Origin: Streptomyces tagetis
Lineage (GTDB): Bacteria > Actinomycetota > Actinomycetes > Streptomycetales > Streptomycetaceae
Assembly (NCBI RefSeq): GCF_018069565.1
Contig: NZ_JAGPNL010000001.1
Span: forward strand, 992,001-1,056,000
Length of the DNA stretch: 64,000 bases
Direction: 5' to 3'
Shown: piece by piece, positions 1 through 10,608 of the stretch
Position numbering within the stretch: position 1 is the stretch's first letter
Layout: each line of letters opens with the position of its first letter
Notes under the pieces: generated by a model
What the model was told of the DNA's origin: nothing
Seen by the model: only the letters and a program-made list of their open reading frames with translations
The model's database searches: none
Position numbers and translations under genes: made by a program

Positions 1-464
1 CACGGGCCCAGGTCGGCCGCCACGTAGACGCTGAGCACCAGGATGAGGAAGGCGTCCACCTCCATGTCGAAGCGCGCCCCCAGTTCGGTCGAGGTGCCCG
101 TGCGGCGGGCGACCTTGCCGTCGACGCCGTCGAGGATCAGCGCCACCGCCGTGAGGCCGACGAGCAGCGAGACCGGCGGCGCGCTGCGGAAGGAGTCCGC
201 GACCAGCGCGGTCACGCCGCCGACCAGGGTGGCCCGGCCGAGCGTGACCCGGTTGGCCGGGCCGAAGGAGGGCGGCCGGGTCCGGCCGAGCGCCCGCGTG
301 AGCACGGCCCAGGTGGCGAACGCGAACGCCAGGCCGGTCAGCCAGCCCGCCGTGCCCATGCCGATCGCGGTGCCGAGCAGCACCAGCAGCAGCACCTGAA
401 GGGCCGCCCCCACCGCGGTCTCCTGCTGGGCGGGCCTCGCGTCGTACGTGTTGTTCAGGGCCAC
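1..464 (-). CDS. CDP-alcohol phosphatidyltransferase, C-terminus cut by window edge
   Basis: This integral membrane enzyme would transfer a phospho-alcohol group from a CDP-linked donor to an acceptor alcohol. The frame reads leftward off the window, so about 154 codons are visible. The signature D-G-x2-A-R-x8-G-x3-D-x3-D is present around [12 protein letters not shown] and [11 protein letters not shown], with hydrophobic segments before it. I chose the GTG at 464 because GGAGGG lies 6 nt upstream. It is divergent from the dehydrogenase at 572 and probably shares a promoter region with it. Family membership is clear. The alcohol substrate is not readable. Its position next to a glycosyltransferase, a methyltransferase and a multi-pass membrane protein suggests that a lipid-linked product is made by this locus, which is inference. 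Confidence 0.85.
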   Translation of the reverse strand, partial: MALNNTYDARPAQQETAVGAALQVLLLVLLGTAIGMGTAGWLTGLAFAFATWAVLTRALGRTRPPSFGPANRVTLGRATLVGGVTALVADSFRSAPPVSLLVGLTAVALILDGVDGKVARRTGTSTELGARFDMEVDAFLILVLSVYVAADLGP

Positions 465-571
465 CGAACACCCTCCGGCCGTGTGACAGAGTCGATCAAC
501 GCCGCTACCTTGTGCGCGGCCTGTGCTCCCTCGGTACGTGGCAGGCTTCCCGATCGTTCAGGAGGACGACG

Positions 572-1588
572 ATGACCCCGACCATCCCGGCGGGCCCGAC
601 GACCCGTACGGCCCACGCGTTCTGGCTCGACGCGCCCGGCCGGGGCACCGTCCGCGAGGTGGAGCTGCCCGCGCCCGGCCCCGACGAGGTGCTGGTGCGC
701 GCCCTCTACTCCGGCGTGAGCCGGGGCACCGAGACGCTGGTCTTCCAGGGCCGCGTGCCCGAGAACCAGTACGCGGCGATGCGCGCCCCCTTCCAGGAGG
801 GCGACTTCCCCGGCCCGGTGAAGTACGGCTACCTCAGCGTGGGCGTCGTCGAGGAGGGGCCCGCGGAGCTGACCGGCCGCACCGTCTTCTGCCTCCACCC
901 GCACCAGACCCGCTACGTCGTCCCCGCCGCCGCCGTCACGCCCGTGCCGGCGTCGGTGCCCGCCGCGCGGGCCGTGCTGGCCGGCACGGTGGAGACCGCG
1001 GTCAACGCCCTGTGGGACGCGGCGCCCCTGATCGGCGACCGGATCAGCGTGGTCGGCGGCGGCATGGTGGGCTGCTCGGTCGCGGCTCTGCTGGCCCGGT
1101 TCCCGGGCGTCCGCGTCCAGTTGGTCGACGCGGACCCGGCCCGCGCGGCGGTCGCCGAGGCGCTGGGCGTCGGCTTCGCCGCGCCCGCCGACGCCGAGGG
1201 CGAGCGCGACCTCGTCGTGCACGCCTCCGCCACCGAGGCCGGGCTCGCCCGCTGCCTCGAACTCCTGCGCCCCGAGGGCACGGTCGTCGAGCTGAGCTGG
1301 TACGGGGACCGGCGCGTCGCCCTCCCGCTCGGCGAGGCGTTCCACTCCCGGCGCCTGACGCTGCGCGGCAGCCAGGTCGGCACCGTCTCCCCGGCCCGTG
1401 CCGCGACCCGCGGTCACGCCGACCGGCTGGCCCTCGCCCTCGACCTGCTCGCGGACCCGGCGCTGGACGCCCTCGTCACCGGCGAGTCGGATTTCACCGA
1501 ACTCCCCGTCGTCCTCGCGAAGATCGCCTCCGGAGAGCTGCCCGCCCTGTGCCACCGCGTCCGTTACGACGCCCCCGGCCGGTCCTGA
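572..1588 (+). CDS. MDR-family zinc-type alcohol dehydrogenase-like protein
   Basis: This is a medium-chain dehydrogenase/reductase of 338 residues. It has an N-terminal GroES-like part (SGVSRGTE near residue 43) and a C-terminal Rossmann part with the nucleotide loop VVGGGMVG. The usual catalytic zinc pocket Cys is replaced by the SRGTE motif, as in the BchC-like branch of the superfamily, so it may not be a classical zinc alcohol dehydrogenase. The ATG at 572 is preferred over upstream starts because AGGAGG sits just upstream at 560-565. It is the first rightward gene of a run with PTPS homologue, glycosyltransferase, methyltransferase and membrane protein. The substrate is unknown. A role in reducing or oxidising a pterin-like or sugar intermediate is inference. 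Confidence 0.8.
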   Translation: MTPTIPAGPTTRTAHAFWLDAPGRGTVREVELPAPGPDEVLVRALYSGVSRGTETLVFQGRVPENQYAAMRAPFQEGDFPGPVKYGYLSVGVVEEGPAELTGRTVFCLHPHQTRYVVPAAAVTPVPASVPAARAVLAGTVETAVNALWDAAPLIGDRISVVGGGMVGCSVAALLARFPGVRVQLVDADPARAAVAEALGVGFAAPADAEGERDLVVHASATEAGLARCLELLRPEGTVVELSWYGDRRVALPLGEAFHSRRLTLRGSQVGTVSPARAATRGHADRLALALDLLADPALDALVTGESDFTELPVVLAKIASGELPALCHRVRYDAPGRS

Positions 1589-1677
1589 CCCTCCGCCACG
1601 CCCGGGACGGCCCCCTGCCTGACCTTGAGAAAAGAGGTGCGGCACGCTGAACACGGCACGGCACGCGGCCGTAATAG

Positions 1678-3349
<1,672 letters not shown>

Positions 3350-3353
<4 letters not shown>

Positions 3354-4411
3354 CCAGCCCCACGGCCCCCGCCGGTCCCACCGGCCTGGCCCCCGCCGCG
3401 CCCGCCGACGCCCCTGCCGCGCCCGCCGCCTCCACCGGAGCGGCGCCCGGCGCGACCGGCCCGGACGGTGTGATTCCCGGCGCCGGACCCGCCGGCCGCC
3501 CCGCACCGCGCCCCGGCGAACGCCCCGCCCCGCCCATCCCCGGGGAACCGGCGGGAGAGGAAGGGCCCGAGGGGGAGGAGGCACCGCGCTACGCGCCCGA
3601 GTGGCTGCGGCTGCGCGAGGGCGCCGACGCCGCCGCGCGCGCCCACGACCTGCTCGACCCGCTCCGCATCCGCCTCGCCAACCTGCCCGGACGCGCGGGC
3701 GGCCGGGTCGTGCACGACCTGGGCTGCGGCACCGGCTCCATGGGACGCTGGCTCGCCCCGCGCCTGGACGGCGCCCAGCACTGGGTCCTGCACGACCGCG
3801 ACCCCTACCTGCTGCACTTCGCCGCCGTCGGCGCCCCCCGCTCCGCCGCCGACGGCAGCCGCGTCACCGTCGAGACCCGCCGCGGCGACGTCGCCCGCCT
3901 CACCCCGGACGCGCTGGTCGGCGCCTCGCTGGTCACGGCCTCCGCGCTGCTCGACGTGCTCACCGCCGAGGAGGTCGGCGCCCTCGCCGCCGCCTGCGCC
4001 GGGGCGGGCTGCGCCGCGCTGCTGACCCTCTCCGTCGCCGGACGCGTGGACCTGACCCCCGCGCACCCCCTGGACGGCGAGATCGCCGAGGCGTTCAACG
4101 ACCACCAGCGGCGCGGCGGACTGCTCGGCCCGGACGCCGTCTCCGTCGCCGCCGACGCCTTCGCCGCGCACGGCGCGACCGTACGCCTGCACGCCAGCCC
4201 CTGGCACCTGGGCCCCGGCGACGCCGAACTGACCGCGCAGTGGCTGCGCGGCTGGGTCGGCGCGGCCGTCGAACAACGCCCCGGGCTGCGGGAACCGGCC
4301 GCACGGTACCTCGCGGCGCGGCTCGCCGAGTGCGCGACCGGGGAACTGCGCGTCACCGTCCACCACAGCGACCTGCTCGCCCTGTGCCGTCCGGCGGGCG
4401 GCGCCCCGTGA
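3350..4411 (+). CDS. class I SAM-dependent methyltransferase
   Basis: This 353-residue protein starts with about 75 residues of Ala/Pro-rich sequence, followed by a Rossmann methyltransferase fold. Motif I is visible as HDLGCGTGSMGRWL near residues 121-134, the expected S-adenosylmethionine loop. The ATG overlaps the glycosyltransferase stop (ATGA) and has GGAGGG just upstream. Its own stop overlaps the GTG of the next gene, so the four genes 1738-5754 read as one coupled transcript. The long disordered N-terminus is unusual for the family and could be a linker or protein-contact region. The methyl acceptor is unknown. Confidence 0.82.
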
Positions 4412-5754
4412 GCACCGGGGCGGCCGGCGCGCGGAGCGTACGGGGCGAGGGCACCGCCCGCGCGTCCCGGTGGCGCCGCGCCCTGCGGACCGTACGCCCC
4501 CACCTGGGGACCCTCGCCGGAGTCGTCCTCCTCGCCGTGCTGCTGTGGCGGCTGGGCACCGGCGCCTTCCTGGACGGACTGCGCCGGATCGACGGGCCGA
4601 CGCTGCTGGCGGCGCTCGGCATCGGCCTGGTGACCACGGTCTGCTCCGCCTGGCGCTGGTCCCTGGTCGCCCGGGGACTGGGCATCCGGCTGCCGCTGCG
4701 CCCGGCCGTGGCCGACTACTACCGGGCCCTGTTCCTCAATGCGGCCCTGCCCGGCGGCGTCCTCGGCGACGTGCACCGCGCGGTGCGGCACGGGCGCGAC
4801 GCCGGGGACCTGCGGCGCGGAGTGCGGGCCGTCGTCCTCGAACGGGCCGCCGGACAACTGGCGTTGATGGGGGTCGGGGCGGTGGTGCTGCTCACGATGG
4901 CATCGCCGGTACTGGCCCCGGCCCGTCAGCTCGCCCCGCTCGCTGGCCTGGCGGTCCTGGGCACGCTCGCCGTCGTCCTCGCCGTACGGATGAACCGGCC
5001 GGCCTCGCACCGGCCGGGGCGCCGGGGCCGGGCCGTGCGGGCGGTGCTCGGCGAGGCCCGGCGGACGCTGCTGTCCCGGAGTACCGGGCCGGGGATCGCG
5101 CTGTCGTCCGCCGTCGTCCTCGCCGGCCACCTGGTCATGTTCGTGCTCGCCGCGCGGGTCGCCGGGAGCGCCGCCCCGGTCGCGGTGCTGGTGCCGCTGG
5201 CCGTCCTCGCGCTGCTCGCCATGGGGCTGCCGCTGAACGTCGGCGGCTGGGGGCCCCGGGAGGGCGTCACCGCCTGGGCGTTCGGCGCGGCCGGACTGGG
5301 CGCCGGAAGCGGACTGGGCGTCGCCGTGGTCTACGGGGTGCTCGGCTTCGCGGCGAGCCTGCCGGGCGCCGCCGTCCTCGTGGCCCGCCGCCGCGCCGCC
5401 GCGCCCGCCGTGGAGGAGGCCGAGGTGGCCGGTGCCGTGGGCGAGACGATCCTCGCCGGCGGCCCGGCGCAACCGCGTCCGCCGCTGCGGGACACCGTAC
5501 GGCAGGCCCCGGGCCGCCCCGGTGAGCGGGCCGTCGTGGGGCGGGCCGGGGAACCGGCCGGGGCGGTGGGCGGCGCCGAGCCGCACCACGCGCCCCGCGT
5601 CGCCTATCCCCGCTCGCCCCCCTGGACGGGAATGTCCGCCGACGTGAGCAGCGAGAAATACGCGCCGAAGGAATCCGTGAGACTCGCCAGGATTTCCTTC
5701 CCCTTTTCCGCGGAACCGAGTGAAGGCCGCCCGACGACACCGGAATCGGTATAG
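4408..5754 (+). CDS. multi-pass membrane protein, lysylphosphatidylglycerol synthase TM-region family (UPF0104)
   Basis: This 448-residue protein has about eight hydrophobic segments in residues 30-340 and the family hallmark LFLNAALPGGVLGDVHRA. The family includes flippase-like domains without a catalytic domain of their own. The GTG at 4408 overlaps the methyltransferase stop. The last roughly 110 residues are hydrophilic and Pro/Gly/Arg-rich. Their final 50 codons (5604-5754) are antisense to the 3' end of the convergent creatininase gene. The tail could be a true extension or result from a frameshift that removed an earlier stop; the sequence alone does not decide. In context it may move or anchor a glycosylated lipid product. 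Confidence 0.75.
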   Translation: MSTGAAGARSVRGEGTARASRWRRALRTVRPHLGTLAGVVLLAVLLWRLGTGAFLDGLRRIDGPTLLAALGIGLVTTVCSAWRWSLVARGLGIRLPLRPAVADYYRALFLNAALPGGVLGDVHRAVRHGRDAGDLRRGVRAVVLERAAGQLALMGVGAVVLLTMASPVLAPARQLAPLAGLAVLGTLAVVLAVRMNRPASHRPGRRGRAVRAVLGEARRTLLSRSTGPGIALSSAVVLAGHLVMFVLAARVAGSAAPVAVLVPLAVLALLAMGLPLNVGGWGPREGVTAWAFGAAGLGAGSGLGVAVVYGVLGFAASLPGAAVLVARRRAAAPAVEEAEVAGAVGETILAGGPAQPRPPLRDTVRQAPGRPGERAVVGRAGEPAGAVGGAEPHHAPRVAYPRSPPWTGMSADVSSEKYAPKESVRLARISFPFSAEPSEGRPTTPESV

Positions 5755-6362
5755 GCGGACATACCGAGGGAGAGCAGATGACGCCGGTCGTCGGAGATGA
5801 CATCGGCGGCCTCGTAACCGGGCCGGACGAATTCGGGATGGGTGTGCAGAAGGACGGAGGTCTCGATTTCCCCCGCGTGCATGTCGGTGAGGAGCGAGGT
5901 GGCCACCCCCGCCCGCTCCCGCGCCGTCTCCCAGTCCTCCACGGCCGGGAACAGCGCCATCCGCTCACCGCGCGCGGACGACTCCTGAACGACGTTGCCC
6001 AGCACGTAGTTGCCGCCGTGTCCGTTGACCACCACCAGGGCGTCGACGCCCGAGCGGCGCAGCGATTCCGCTATGTCCCGTACCACCGCGTGCAGGGTGA
6101 CCGCGGAGATGCTGACGGTGCCCGGCCAGGCGGCGTGCTCGTGCGAGCAGCCGATCGTCACCGGCGGCAGCAGGTGCACCGGATAGGCGGCGGCGATCCG
6201 GCGGGCGACGGCGCAGGCGACGAGCGTGTCGGTCGCCAGCGGCAGATACGGCCCGTGCTGCTCGAAACTCCCCACCGGCAGGACGGCGACCTGCCGCGCC
6301 ACCCCCGCGGCCCGGCCGCGTACATCCTCCGTGGTGTCCGCCGGCACCAGTGAAACATCCAT
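5604..6362 (-). CDS. creatininase-family amidohydrolase (candidate FAPy deformylase, ArfB-like)
   Basis: This 252-residue metal-dependent amidohydrolase shows the creatininase-family metal and substrate motifs: GSFEQHGPYLPLATDT, NGHGGN and DMHAGEIETS. The archaeal member ArfB of this family removes the formyl group from FAPy, the product made by formyl-retaining GTP cyclohydrolases. The gene is divergent, with only 41 nt between, from a GTP cyclohydrolase II homologue predicted to make FAPy. The pairing therefore suggests a deformylase acting directly on its product, which is inference. Creatininine hydrolysis or an MftE-like peptidase role are less likely in this context. Its last 151 nt overlap the convergent membrane protein gene. 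Confidence 0.8.
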   Translation of the reverse strand: MDVSLVPADTTEDVRGRAAGVARQVAVLPVGSFEQHGPYLPLATDTLVACAVARRIAAAYPVHLLPPVTIGCSHEHAAWPGTVSISAVTLHAVVRDIAESLRRSGVDALVVVNGHGGNYVLGNVVQESSARGERMALFPAVEDWETARERAGVATSLLTDMHAGEIETSVLLHTHPEFVRPGYEAADVISDDRRHLLSLGMSAYTDSGVVGRPSLGSAEKGKEILASLTDSFGAYFSLLTSADIPVQGGERG

Positions 6363-6403
6363 TCCCGCACGGCCTTTCGTCTCTGTTGAGGAACGTGAGA
6401 ATC

Positions 6404-7066
6404 ATGACAGACAACATTGGCATACTCGGCAAGAAAGCAGCGCAGCGCACCGGTGTGGAACGGGTCGTGGTGACGCCGCTTCCCACCGTGTACGGGGAAT
6501 TCCGGGCGTTCGGATATGTGGACCACGACCGCGGTGACGAGCATGTGGCGCTGGTCCACGGCGACCTGGGCAGCGACGGGGTGCTCGCCCGGCTGCACTC
6601 GGAGTGCCTGACCGGGGACGCCTTCGGCTCGCAGCACTGCGAGTGCGGAGACCAACTCGACTCGGCGCTGCGCGCGGTGGTCGCGGCGGGCAGCGGGGTC
6701 GTCCTCTATCTGCGCGGTCACGAGGGGCGCGGCATCGGGCTGCTGGCCAAGCTGCGGGCGATGGCGTTGCAGGCGGAGGGCCTGGACACGGTGGAGGCGA
6801 ACCTCGCCCTGGGCCTGCCGGTGGACGCCCGGGACTACGGGGCCGCCGCCGGGATGCTGGCGGACCTCGGGGTGGAGTCGGTGCGGCTGATGTCCAACAA
6901 CCCGCGCAAGCGGGAGGCGTTGGCGCTGCACGGCATCCGGGTCGAGGAGCAGGTGCCGCTGCTGATCCCGCCGTGCGAGAGCAACATCACCTATCTGCGC
7001 ACGAAGCGGGAGCGCCTGGACCACCACCTGCCCCACCTGGACGCGATGGTCCACGCCTCGTCCTGA
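6404..7066 (+). CDS. GTP cyclohydrolase II homologue with Tyr-to-Met switch (FAPy-forming type)
   Basis: This 220-residue GTP cyclohydrolase II opens the imidazole ring of GTP. Zinc cysteines are visible at 68, 79 and 81 (SEC, QHCECG), and the core GHEGRGIGL and DTVEANLALG motifs are intact. Residue 120, in LRAMALQ, is Met where riboflavin-pathway enzymes have Tyr. In S. coelicolor SCO6655 this Met120 was shown to make the enzyme release 2-amino-5-formylamino-6-ribosylaminopyrimidinone phosphate (FAPy) rather than the deformylated riboflavin precursor. The ATG at 6404 is chosen over an upstream in-frame ATG at 6350 because GAGGAA precedes it and residue numbering then matches Met120. It is probably not the housekeeping RibA. 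Confidence 0.92.
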   Translation: MTDNIGILGKKAAQRTGVERVVVTPLPTVYGEFRAFGYVDHDRGDEHVALVHGDLGSDGVLARLHSECLTGDAFGSQHCECGDQLDSALRAVVAAGSGVVLYLRGHEGRGIGLLAKLRAMALQAEGLDTVEANLALGLPVDARDYGAAAGMLADLGVESVRLMSNNPRKREALALHGIRVEEQVPLLIPPCESNITYLRTKRERLDHHLPHLDAMVHASS

Positions 7067-7106
7067 CTCTGGCCGGGAACGGCCGGGAACGGCCGGGAAC
7101 GACGAG

Positions 7107-7147
7107 AGGGGCGGTGCGGGCCCGGCACACCGGGCCCCGCCCGCCCC
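7107..7147. terminator. GC-rich hairpin terminator between convergent genes
   Basis: The segment forms a long stem: a left arm of GGGGCGG followed by GGGCCCGG pairs with CCGGGCCC and CCGCCCC, with a short CACA loop. It lies between the cyclohydrolase stop and the convergent transporter stop, so it can serve both directions. Three direct copies of GGCCGGGAAC lie just before it at 7072-7100. Confidence 0.65.
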
Positions 7148-7164
7148 TTCGGCGTACGGGCGCG

Positions 7165-8529
7165 TCAGGCGTCCACCGTCTCCCGCGGGGCCGGCTCCCG
7201 GGCCGTCCGCTCGCCCAGCTCCTCCGTCGGGACCCGGTGGGTCTCGCGGGCGGTGAGCGCGGCGACCACCGGCGGGACGCACAGGGCGGCCGTGAAGAGG
7301 GCGACCGCGAACCAGTCGTCGCCGCCCGGACCGGCGATCCGCGCCGCGAAGGTCACCGCGAACCCGGCGACGGCGAACCCGATCTGGGTGCCGATGGCCA
7401 CGCCGGAGAGCCGGACCCGGGTCGAGAACATCTCGCCGTAGAAGGCGGGCCAGACCCCGTTCGCGGCGCTGTAGACGATGCCGAAGGCGACGATGCCGAG
7501 CAGGAACGTCAGCGCGTAGGAGCCGGTCGAGATCGACCACAGGTACAGGAACATGGCGCCCGCGCTGCCGGCCGCGCCGATCAGGAACACCGGGCGGCGT
7601 CCGACGCGGTCGGAGAGCATGGCCCACAGCGGGATCGCGCCGAGCGCGACGACGTTGGCGAGCGCCCCCACCCACAGCATGGCGGTACGGGACATGCCGA
7701 CCGCGTCGCTCGTGGCGTACGCCAGCGCCCACACCGTGAAGATGGTGCTGACCGAGGCGATGAGCGCGGCGGCGACCACCCGCAGCACGTCCGCCCAGTG
7801 GTCACGGGCGAGCACGGCCAGCGGCATCTTCACGACGCCCTCGCCGGCCGCCCGCTGGGCGACGAAGGCCGGGGTCTCGTCCAGCTTGCGCCGGATCACG
7901 AAGCCGACGACGGCGACCGCGACGCTCATCCAGAAGGGAACCCGCCAGCCCCAGGAGAGCAGGTGCTCCTCGGGCAGCGCGGCGACCGGCAGGAAGACCA
8001 GGGTGGCGAGCAACTGGCCGCCCTGCGTGCCGCTGAGGGTGAAACTGGTGAAGAAGCCGCGCCGGTGGGGCGGCGCGTGTTCCAGCGTCATGGAGTTGGC
8101 GCTCGCCTGTTCGCCCGCGGCCGAGATGCCCTGGAGCACGCGGCAGAGCACCAGCAGGGTCGGGGCGAGCGTGCCCACCTGGTCACGGGTGGGCAGACAG
8201 CCGATCAGGAAGGTCGACACGCCCATCAGCATCAGCGTGAACACCATGATCTTCTTGCGGCCGAGGCGGTCGCCCACGTGGCCGAGGAAGAGGGCGCCGA
8301 CCGGACGGGCCGCGTACGCCACGCCGAACGTGGCCAGCGACAGCAGGGTCGCGGTGGCCGGGTCGGACTCGTCGAAGAAGACCTGCGGGAAGATCAGCGC
8401 GGCGGCGCTGCCGTAGATGAAGAAGTCGTAGTACTCCAGGGCGCTGCCGATCCACGCGGCGGCTGCGGCCTTCCTCGGCTGGCCGGGCGGTGCGGCGTCG
8501 GCGGGGGTCGGGGCGGCGGGGACGGACAC
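7165..8529 (-). CDS. MFS transporter, metabolite:H+ symporter (MHS/ShiA-like) family
   Basis: This 454-residue protein has about 12 membrane segments. The early sequence AAWIGSALEYYDFFIYG and the loop GHVGDRLGRKK are hallmarks of the metabolite:proton symporter branch, which includes the shikimate carrier ShiA and carriers for aromatic acids. The GTG at 8529 has GAAGGAG upstream. A palindrome at 8616-8639 lies in its promoter region. The neighbours are a TetR regulator, a shikimate dehydrogenase and a dehydroshikimate dehydratase, so the likely cargo is shikimate, quinate or dehydroshikimate. This is inferred from context, not from substrate-specific residues. Confidence 0.85.
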   Translation of the reverse strand: MSVPAAPTPADAAPPGQPRKAAAAAWIGSALEYYDFFIYGSAAALIFPQVFFDESDPATATLLSLATFGVAYAARPVGALFLGHVGDRLGRKKIMVFTLMLMGVSTFLIGCLPTRDQVGTLAPTLLVLCRVLQGISAAGEQASANSMTLEHAPPHRRGFFTSFTLSGTQGGQLLATLVFLPVAALPEEHLLSWGWRVPFWMSVAVAVVGFVIRRKLDETPAFVAQRAAGEGVVKMPLAVLARDHWADVLRVVAAALIASVSTIFTVWALAYATSDAVGMSRTAMLWVGALANVVALGAIPLWAMLSDRVGRRPVFLIGAAGSAGAMFLYLWSISTGSYALTFLLGIVAFGIVYSAANGVWPAFYGEMFSTRVRLSGVAIGTQIGFAVAGFAVTFAARIAGPGGDDWFAVALFTAALCVPPVVAALTARETHRVPTEELGERTAREPAPRETVDA

Positions 8530-8615
8530 GGCGTGCTCCTTCGGGAAACTCCACCGTAGGCGGCGTACGGGGAGGGTACGGGGGCGTGCGGGGTGTGGGG
8601 GAGGGGGCCGGTCGG

Positions 8616-8639
8616 CTAATTAACCCACTGGGTAGTTAG
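8616..8639. promoter_or_regulatory. candidate TetR operator upstream of MHS transporter
   Basis: This 24-bp imperfect inverted repeat begins CTAATTAACCC and ends GGGTAGTTAG. It has the same length and the same CTAA...TTAG ends as the element at 9629-9652 on the other side of the tetR gene. It is about 86 nt upstream of the transporter start. Eight of twelve arm positions pair. Assignment to the TetR at 8819-9484 is inference. Confidence 0.5.
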
Positions 8640-8818
8640 TCGCGGTGGGAGGGATGTTGCGCGCACGTGTCCCGTGTGTCAAGAGGTGTCGTCGCGCGGA
8701 CCGTCCCGCCGCGCCCGCCCGCGTCGTCCCGGGCACCGTCCCGCCGCGTCCGCCCGCGCCCGCCCGGGAACCGCCCCGCCCCGCACCCCCCGCGTCGCCC
8801 CGCCGCGCCCGCCCGCGC

Positions 8819-9484
8819 TCAGTCCTGGGCGCGTTCCGCCGTCAGGTAGGCGATCACCATGTCGCCGAGCATGGTCCGGTAGTGCGCGCGCCGGGCCGGG
8901 TCGACCAGGTCGCGGCCGAACAGGGCGCCGAAGGTGTGCCGGTTGGCGACCCGGAAGAAGCAGAAGGAGCTGATCATCGCGTGCAGGTCGACGGCGTCGG
9001 CGTCGGCCGTGAACAGCCCGGAGCGCCGCCCCTCGGCGAGGATGCGGCGGATCACGTCCAGGGTGGGGGAGCCCATGCGGGCGAGCGTCTCGGAGGAGGC
9101 GATGTGCTCCGCCTCGTGGATGTTCTCGATGCTCACCAGGCGGATGAAGTCCGGATGTTCCTCGTGGTGGTCGAAGGTCAGCTCCGCGAGCCGGCGGATG
9201 GCCGCCACCGGGTCCAGGTGGTCGACGTCGAGCCGCTGCTCGGCCTCCCGGATCACGCCGTAGGCCCGCTCCAGCACGGCCGTGAAGAGCCGCTCCTTGC
9301 CGCCGAAGTAGTAGTAGATCATCCGCTTGGTGGTGCGGGTGCGGGCGGCGATCTCGTCGACGCGGGCCCCGTCGTAGCCGGCCCGCGCGAACTCGCGCGT
9401 CGCCACGTCGAGGATCTCGGCCCGGGTGCGGGCGGCGTCACGGGTGCGCGCGCCGGATCGTGCCGGTTCGTCGACGCTGGTCAT
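8819..9484 (-). CDS. TetR-family transcriptional regulator
   Basis: This 221-residue repressor has a N-terminal helix-turn-helix (residues 18-62; recognition helix region RTTKRMIYYYFGGKERLF) and a variable C-terminal ligand domain. The ATG at 9484 is preferred to upstream starts because GAAGGAA sits directly before it and the extra N-terminus would be low-complexity. It lies between the transporter and the divergent shikimate dehydrogenase. Candidate operators flank it at 8616 and 9629. It probably controls uptake and conversion of a shikimate-type compound, with that compound or protocatechuate as inducer, which is inference. Confidence 0.88.
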   Translation of the reverse strand: MTSVDEPARSGARTRDAARTRAEILDVATREFARAGYDGARVDEIAARTRTTKRMIYYYFGGKERLFTAVLERAYGVIREAEQRLDVDHLDPVAAIRRLAELTFDHHEEHPDFIRLVSIENIHEAEHIASSETLARMGSPTLDVIRRILAEGRRSGLFTADADAVDLHAMISSFCFFRVANRHTFGALFGRDLVDPARRAHYRTMLGDMVIAYLTAERAQD

Positions 9485-9628
9485 CGGGTTCCTTCGGCTG
9501 CGGGCGGGCGAGGAGCTGAGGGGCCCGGGAGGTCCAGGGGCCGGTGCCGGTGATTGTAGAAGGCGCCCGTGGCGGCCGGTGCCGGAGCACGGGAGGGGCT
9601 TCCCCGCGGCCCTGCCCACCTGCTATGA

Positions 9629-9652
9629 CTAACGTACTGGTTCGTACATTAG
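9629..9652. promoter_or_regulatory. candidate TetR operator upstream of shikimate dehydrogenase
   Basis: This 24-bp inverted repeat has arms CTAACGTAC and GTACATTAG around a 6-nt centre; eight of the nine outer positions pair. It lies 41 nt upstream of the dehydrogenase start and in the divergent tetR promoter region. It shares its ends and length with 8616-8639. Confidence 0.55.
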
Positions 9653-9692
9653 TCGCCCGGGTTCCGTGCCGGAGCCCCTCAGGAGGTCCCCG

Positions 9693-10568
9693 GTGGCCAA
9701 GGACGCGTATCTCGTCGGACTGATCGGTTCCGGCATCGGACCGTCGCTCAGCCCCGCGCTGCACGAGCGGGAGGCCGACCGGCAGGGCCTGCGCTACGTG
9801 TACCGGCTGATCGACATCGACACCCTCGGCGTGCCCCCCGGGGCGGTGGGCGATCTGCTGCGCTCCGCGCGCGACCTGGGCTTCGACGGACTGAACATCA
9901 CCCACCCCTGCAAACAGCTCGTCATCGACCACCTCGACGGCCTCTCCCCGCAGGCCGAGGCCCTGGGCGCGGTCAACACCGTCGTCTTCGACGGGGGCCG
10001 CGCCGTCGGCCACAACACCGACGTCACCGGATTCGCCGCCTCCTTCGCCCGCGGGCTGCCGGACGCCGCGCTGGAGCGGGTCGTCCAGCTCGGCGCCGGC
10101 GGCGCGGGCGCGGCCGTCGCCCACGCCGTCCTGACCCTGGGCGCGGAACGGGTCACCGTCGTCGACGCCGTCCCCGAGCGGGCCGCCGCCCTCGCCGGCT
10201 CCCTCAACCGGCGCTTCGGCCCCGGCCGGGCCGCCGGCGCCGCCCCACGGCGGCTGCCCGGCCTCCTCGCCGACGCCGACGGCCTCGTGCACGCCACCCC
10301 GACCGGCATGGCCGCCCACCCCGGGCTGCCGCTCCCCGCCGGTCTGCTGCGCCCCGGGCTGTGGGTCGCCGAGGTGGTCTACCGGCCGCTGGAGACGGAG
10401 CTGCTGCGCACCGCCCGCGCCGCCGGCTGCGCCACGCTCGACGGCGGCGGGATGGCCGCCTTCCAGGCCGCCGACGCGTTCCGCCTCTTCACCGGGCGGG
10501 AACCCGACACCGGGCGGATGCTCGCCGACATCGCCCCCCTGGCGCAGGCCCTCGGGGCCCGACCGTAA
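9693..10568 (+). CDS. shikimate dehydrogenase family oxidoreductase (AroE/QsuD-like)
   Basis: This 291-residue protein interconverts shikimate or quinate and their dehydro forms with NAD(P). The substrate-side motif GPSLSPALHE, the catalytic lysine region NITHPCKQ, HNTDVTGF, and the nucleotide loop LGAGGAGAAV are all present. The GTG at 9693 follows AGGAGG by 6 nt, which decides the start over an upstream in-frame codon at 9666. The next gene, a dehydroshikimate dehydratase, is 40 nt downstream. With a transporter nearby, this looks catabolic rather than the aro biosynthetic enzyme. Cofactor preference (NAD versus NADP) cannot be read with certainty. Confidence 0.88.
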   Translation: MAKDAYLVGLIGSGIGPSLSPALHEREADRQGLRYVYRLIDIDTLGVPPGAVGDLLRSARDLGFDGLNITHPCKQLVIDHLDGLSPQAEALGAVNTVVFDGGRAVGHNTDVTGFAASFARGLPDAALERVVQLGAGGAGAAVAHAVLTLGAERVTVVDAVPERAAALAGSLNRRFGPGRAAGAAPRRLPGLLADADGLVHATPTGMAAHPGLPLPAGLLRPGLWVAEVVYRPLETELLRTARAAGCATLDGGGMAAFQAADAFRLFTGREPDTGRMLADIAPLAQALGARP

Positions 10569-10608
10569 TCCCTGGACCGGAAGAGACCGGAAGAGAGAGG
10601 TGCCCCTC

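Noticed and set aside
6350..6403. Upstream in-frame ATG for the cyclohydrolase
   Set aside because: It overlaps the divergent creatininase start and has no ribosome site; the ATG at 6404 has GAGGAA and gives the known Met120 numbering.
10600..10608. GTG at 10600 as start of the dehydroshikimate dehydratase
   Set aside because: This GTG overlaps the GAGAGAGG ribosome site; starting at 10609 places the metal ligands at positions 134, 165, 191 and 239 as in the family.
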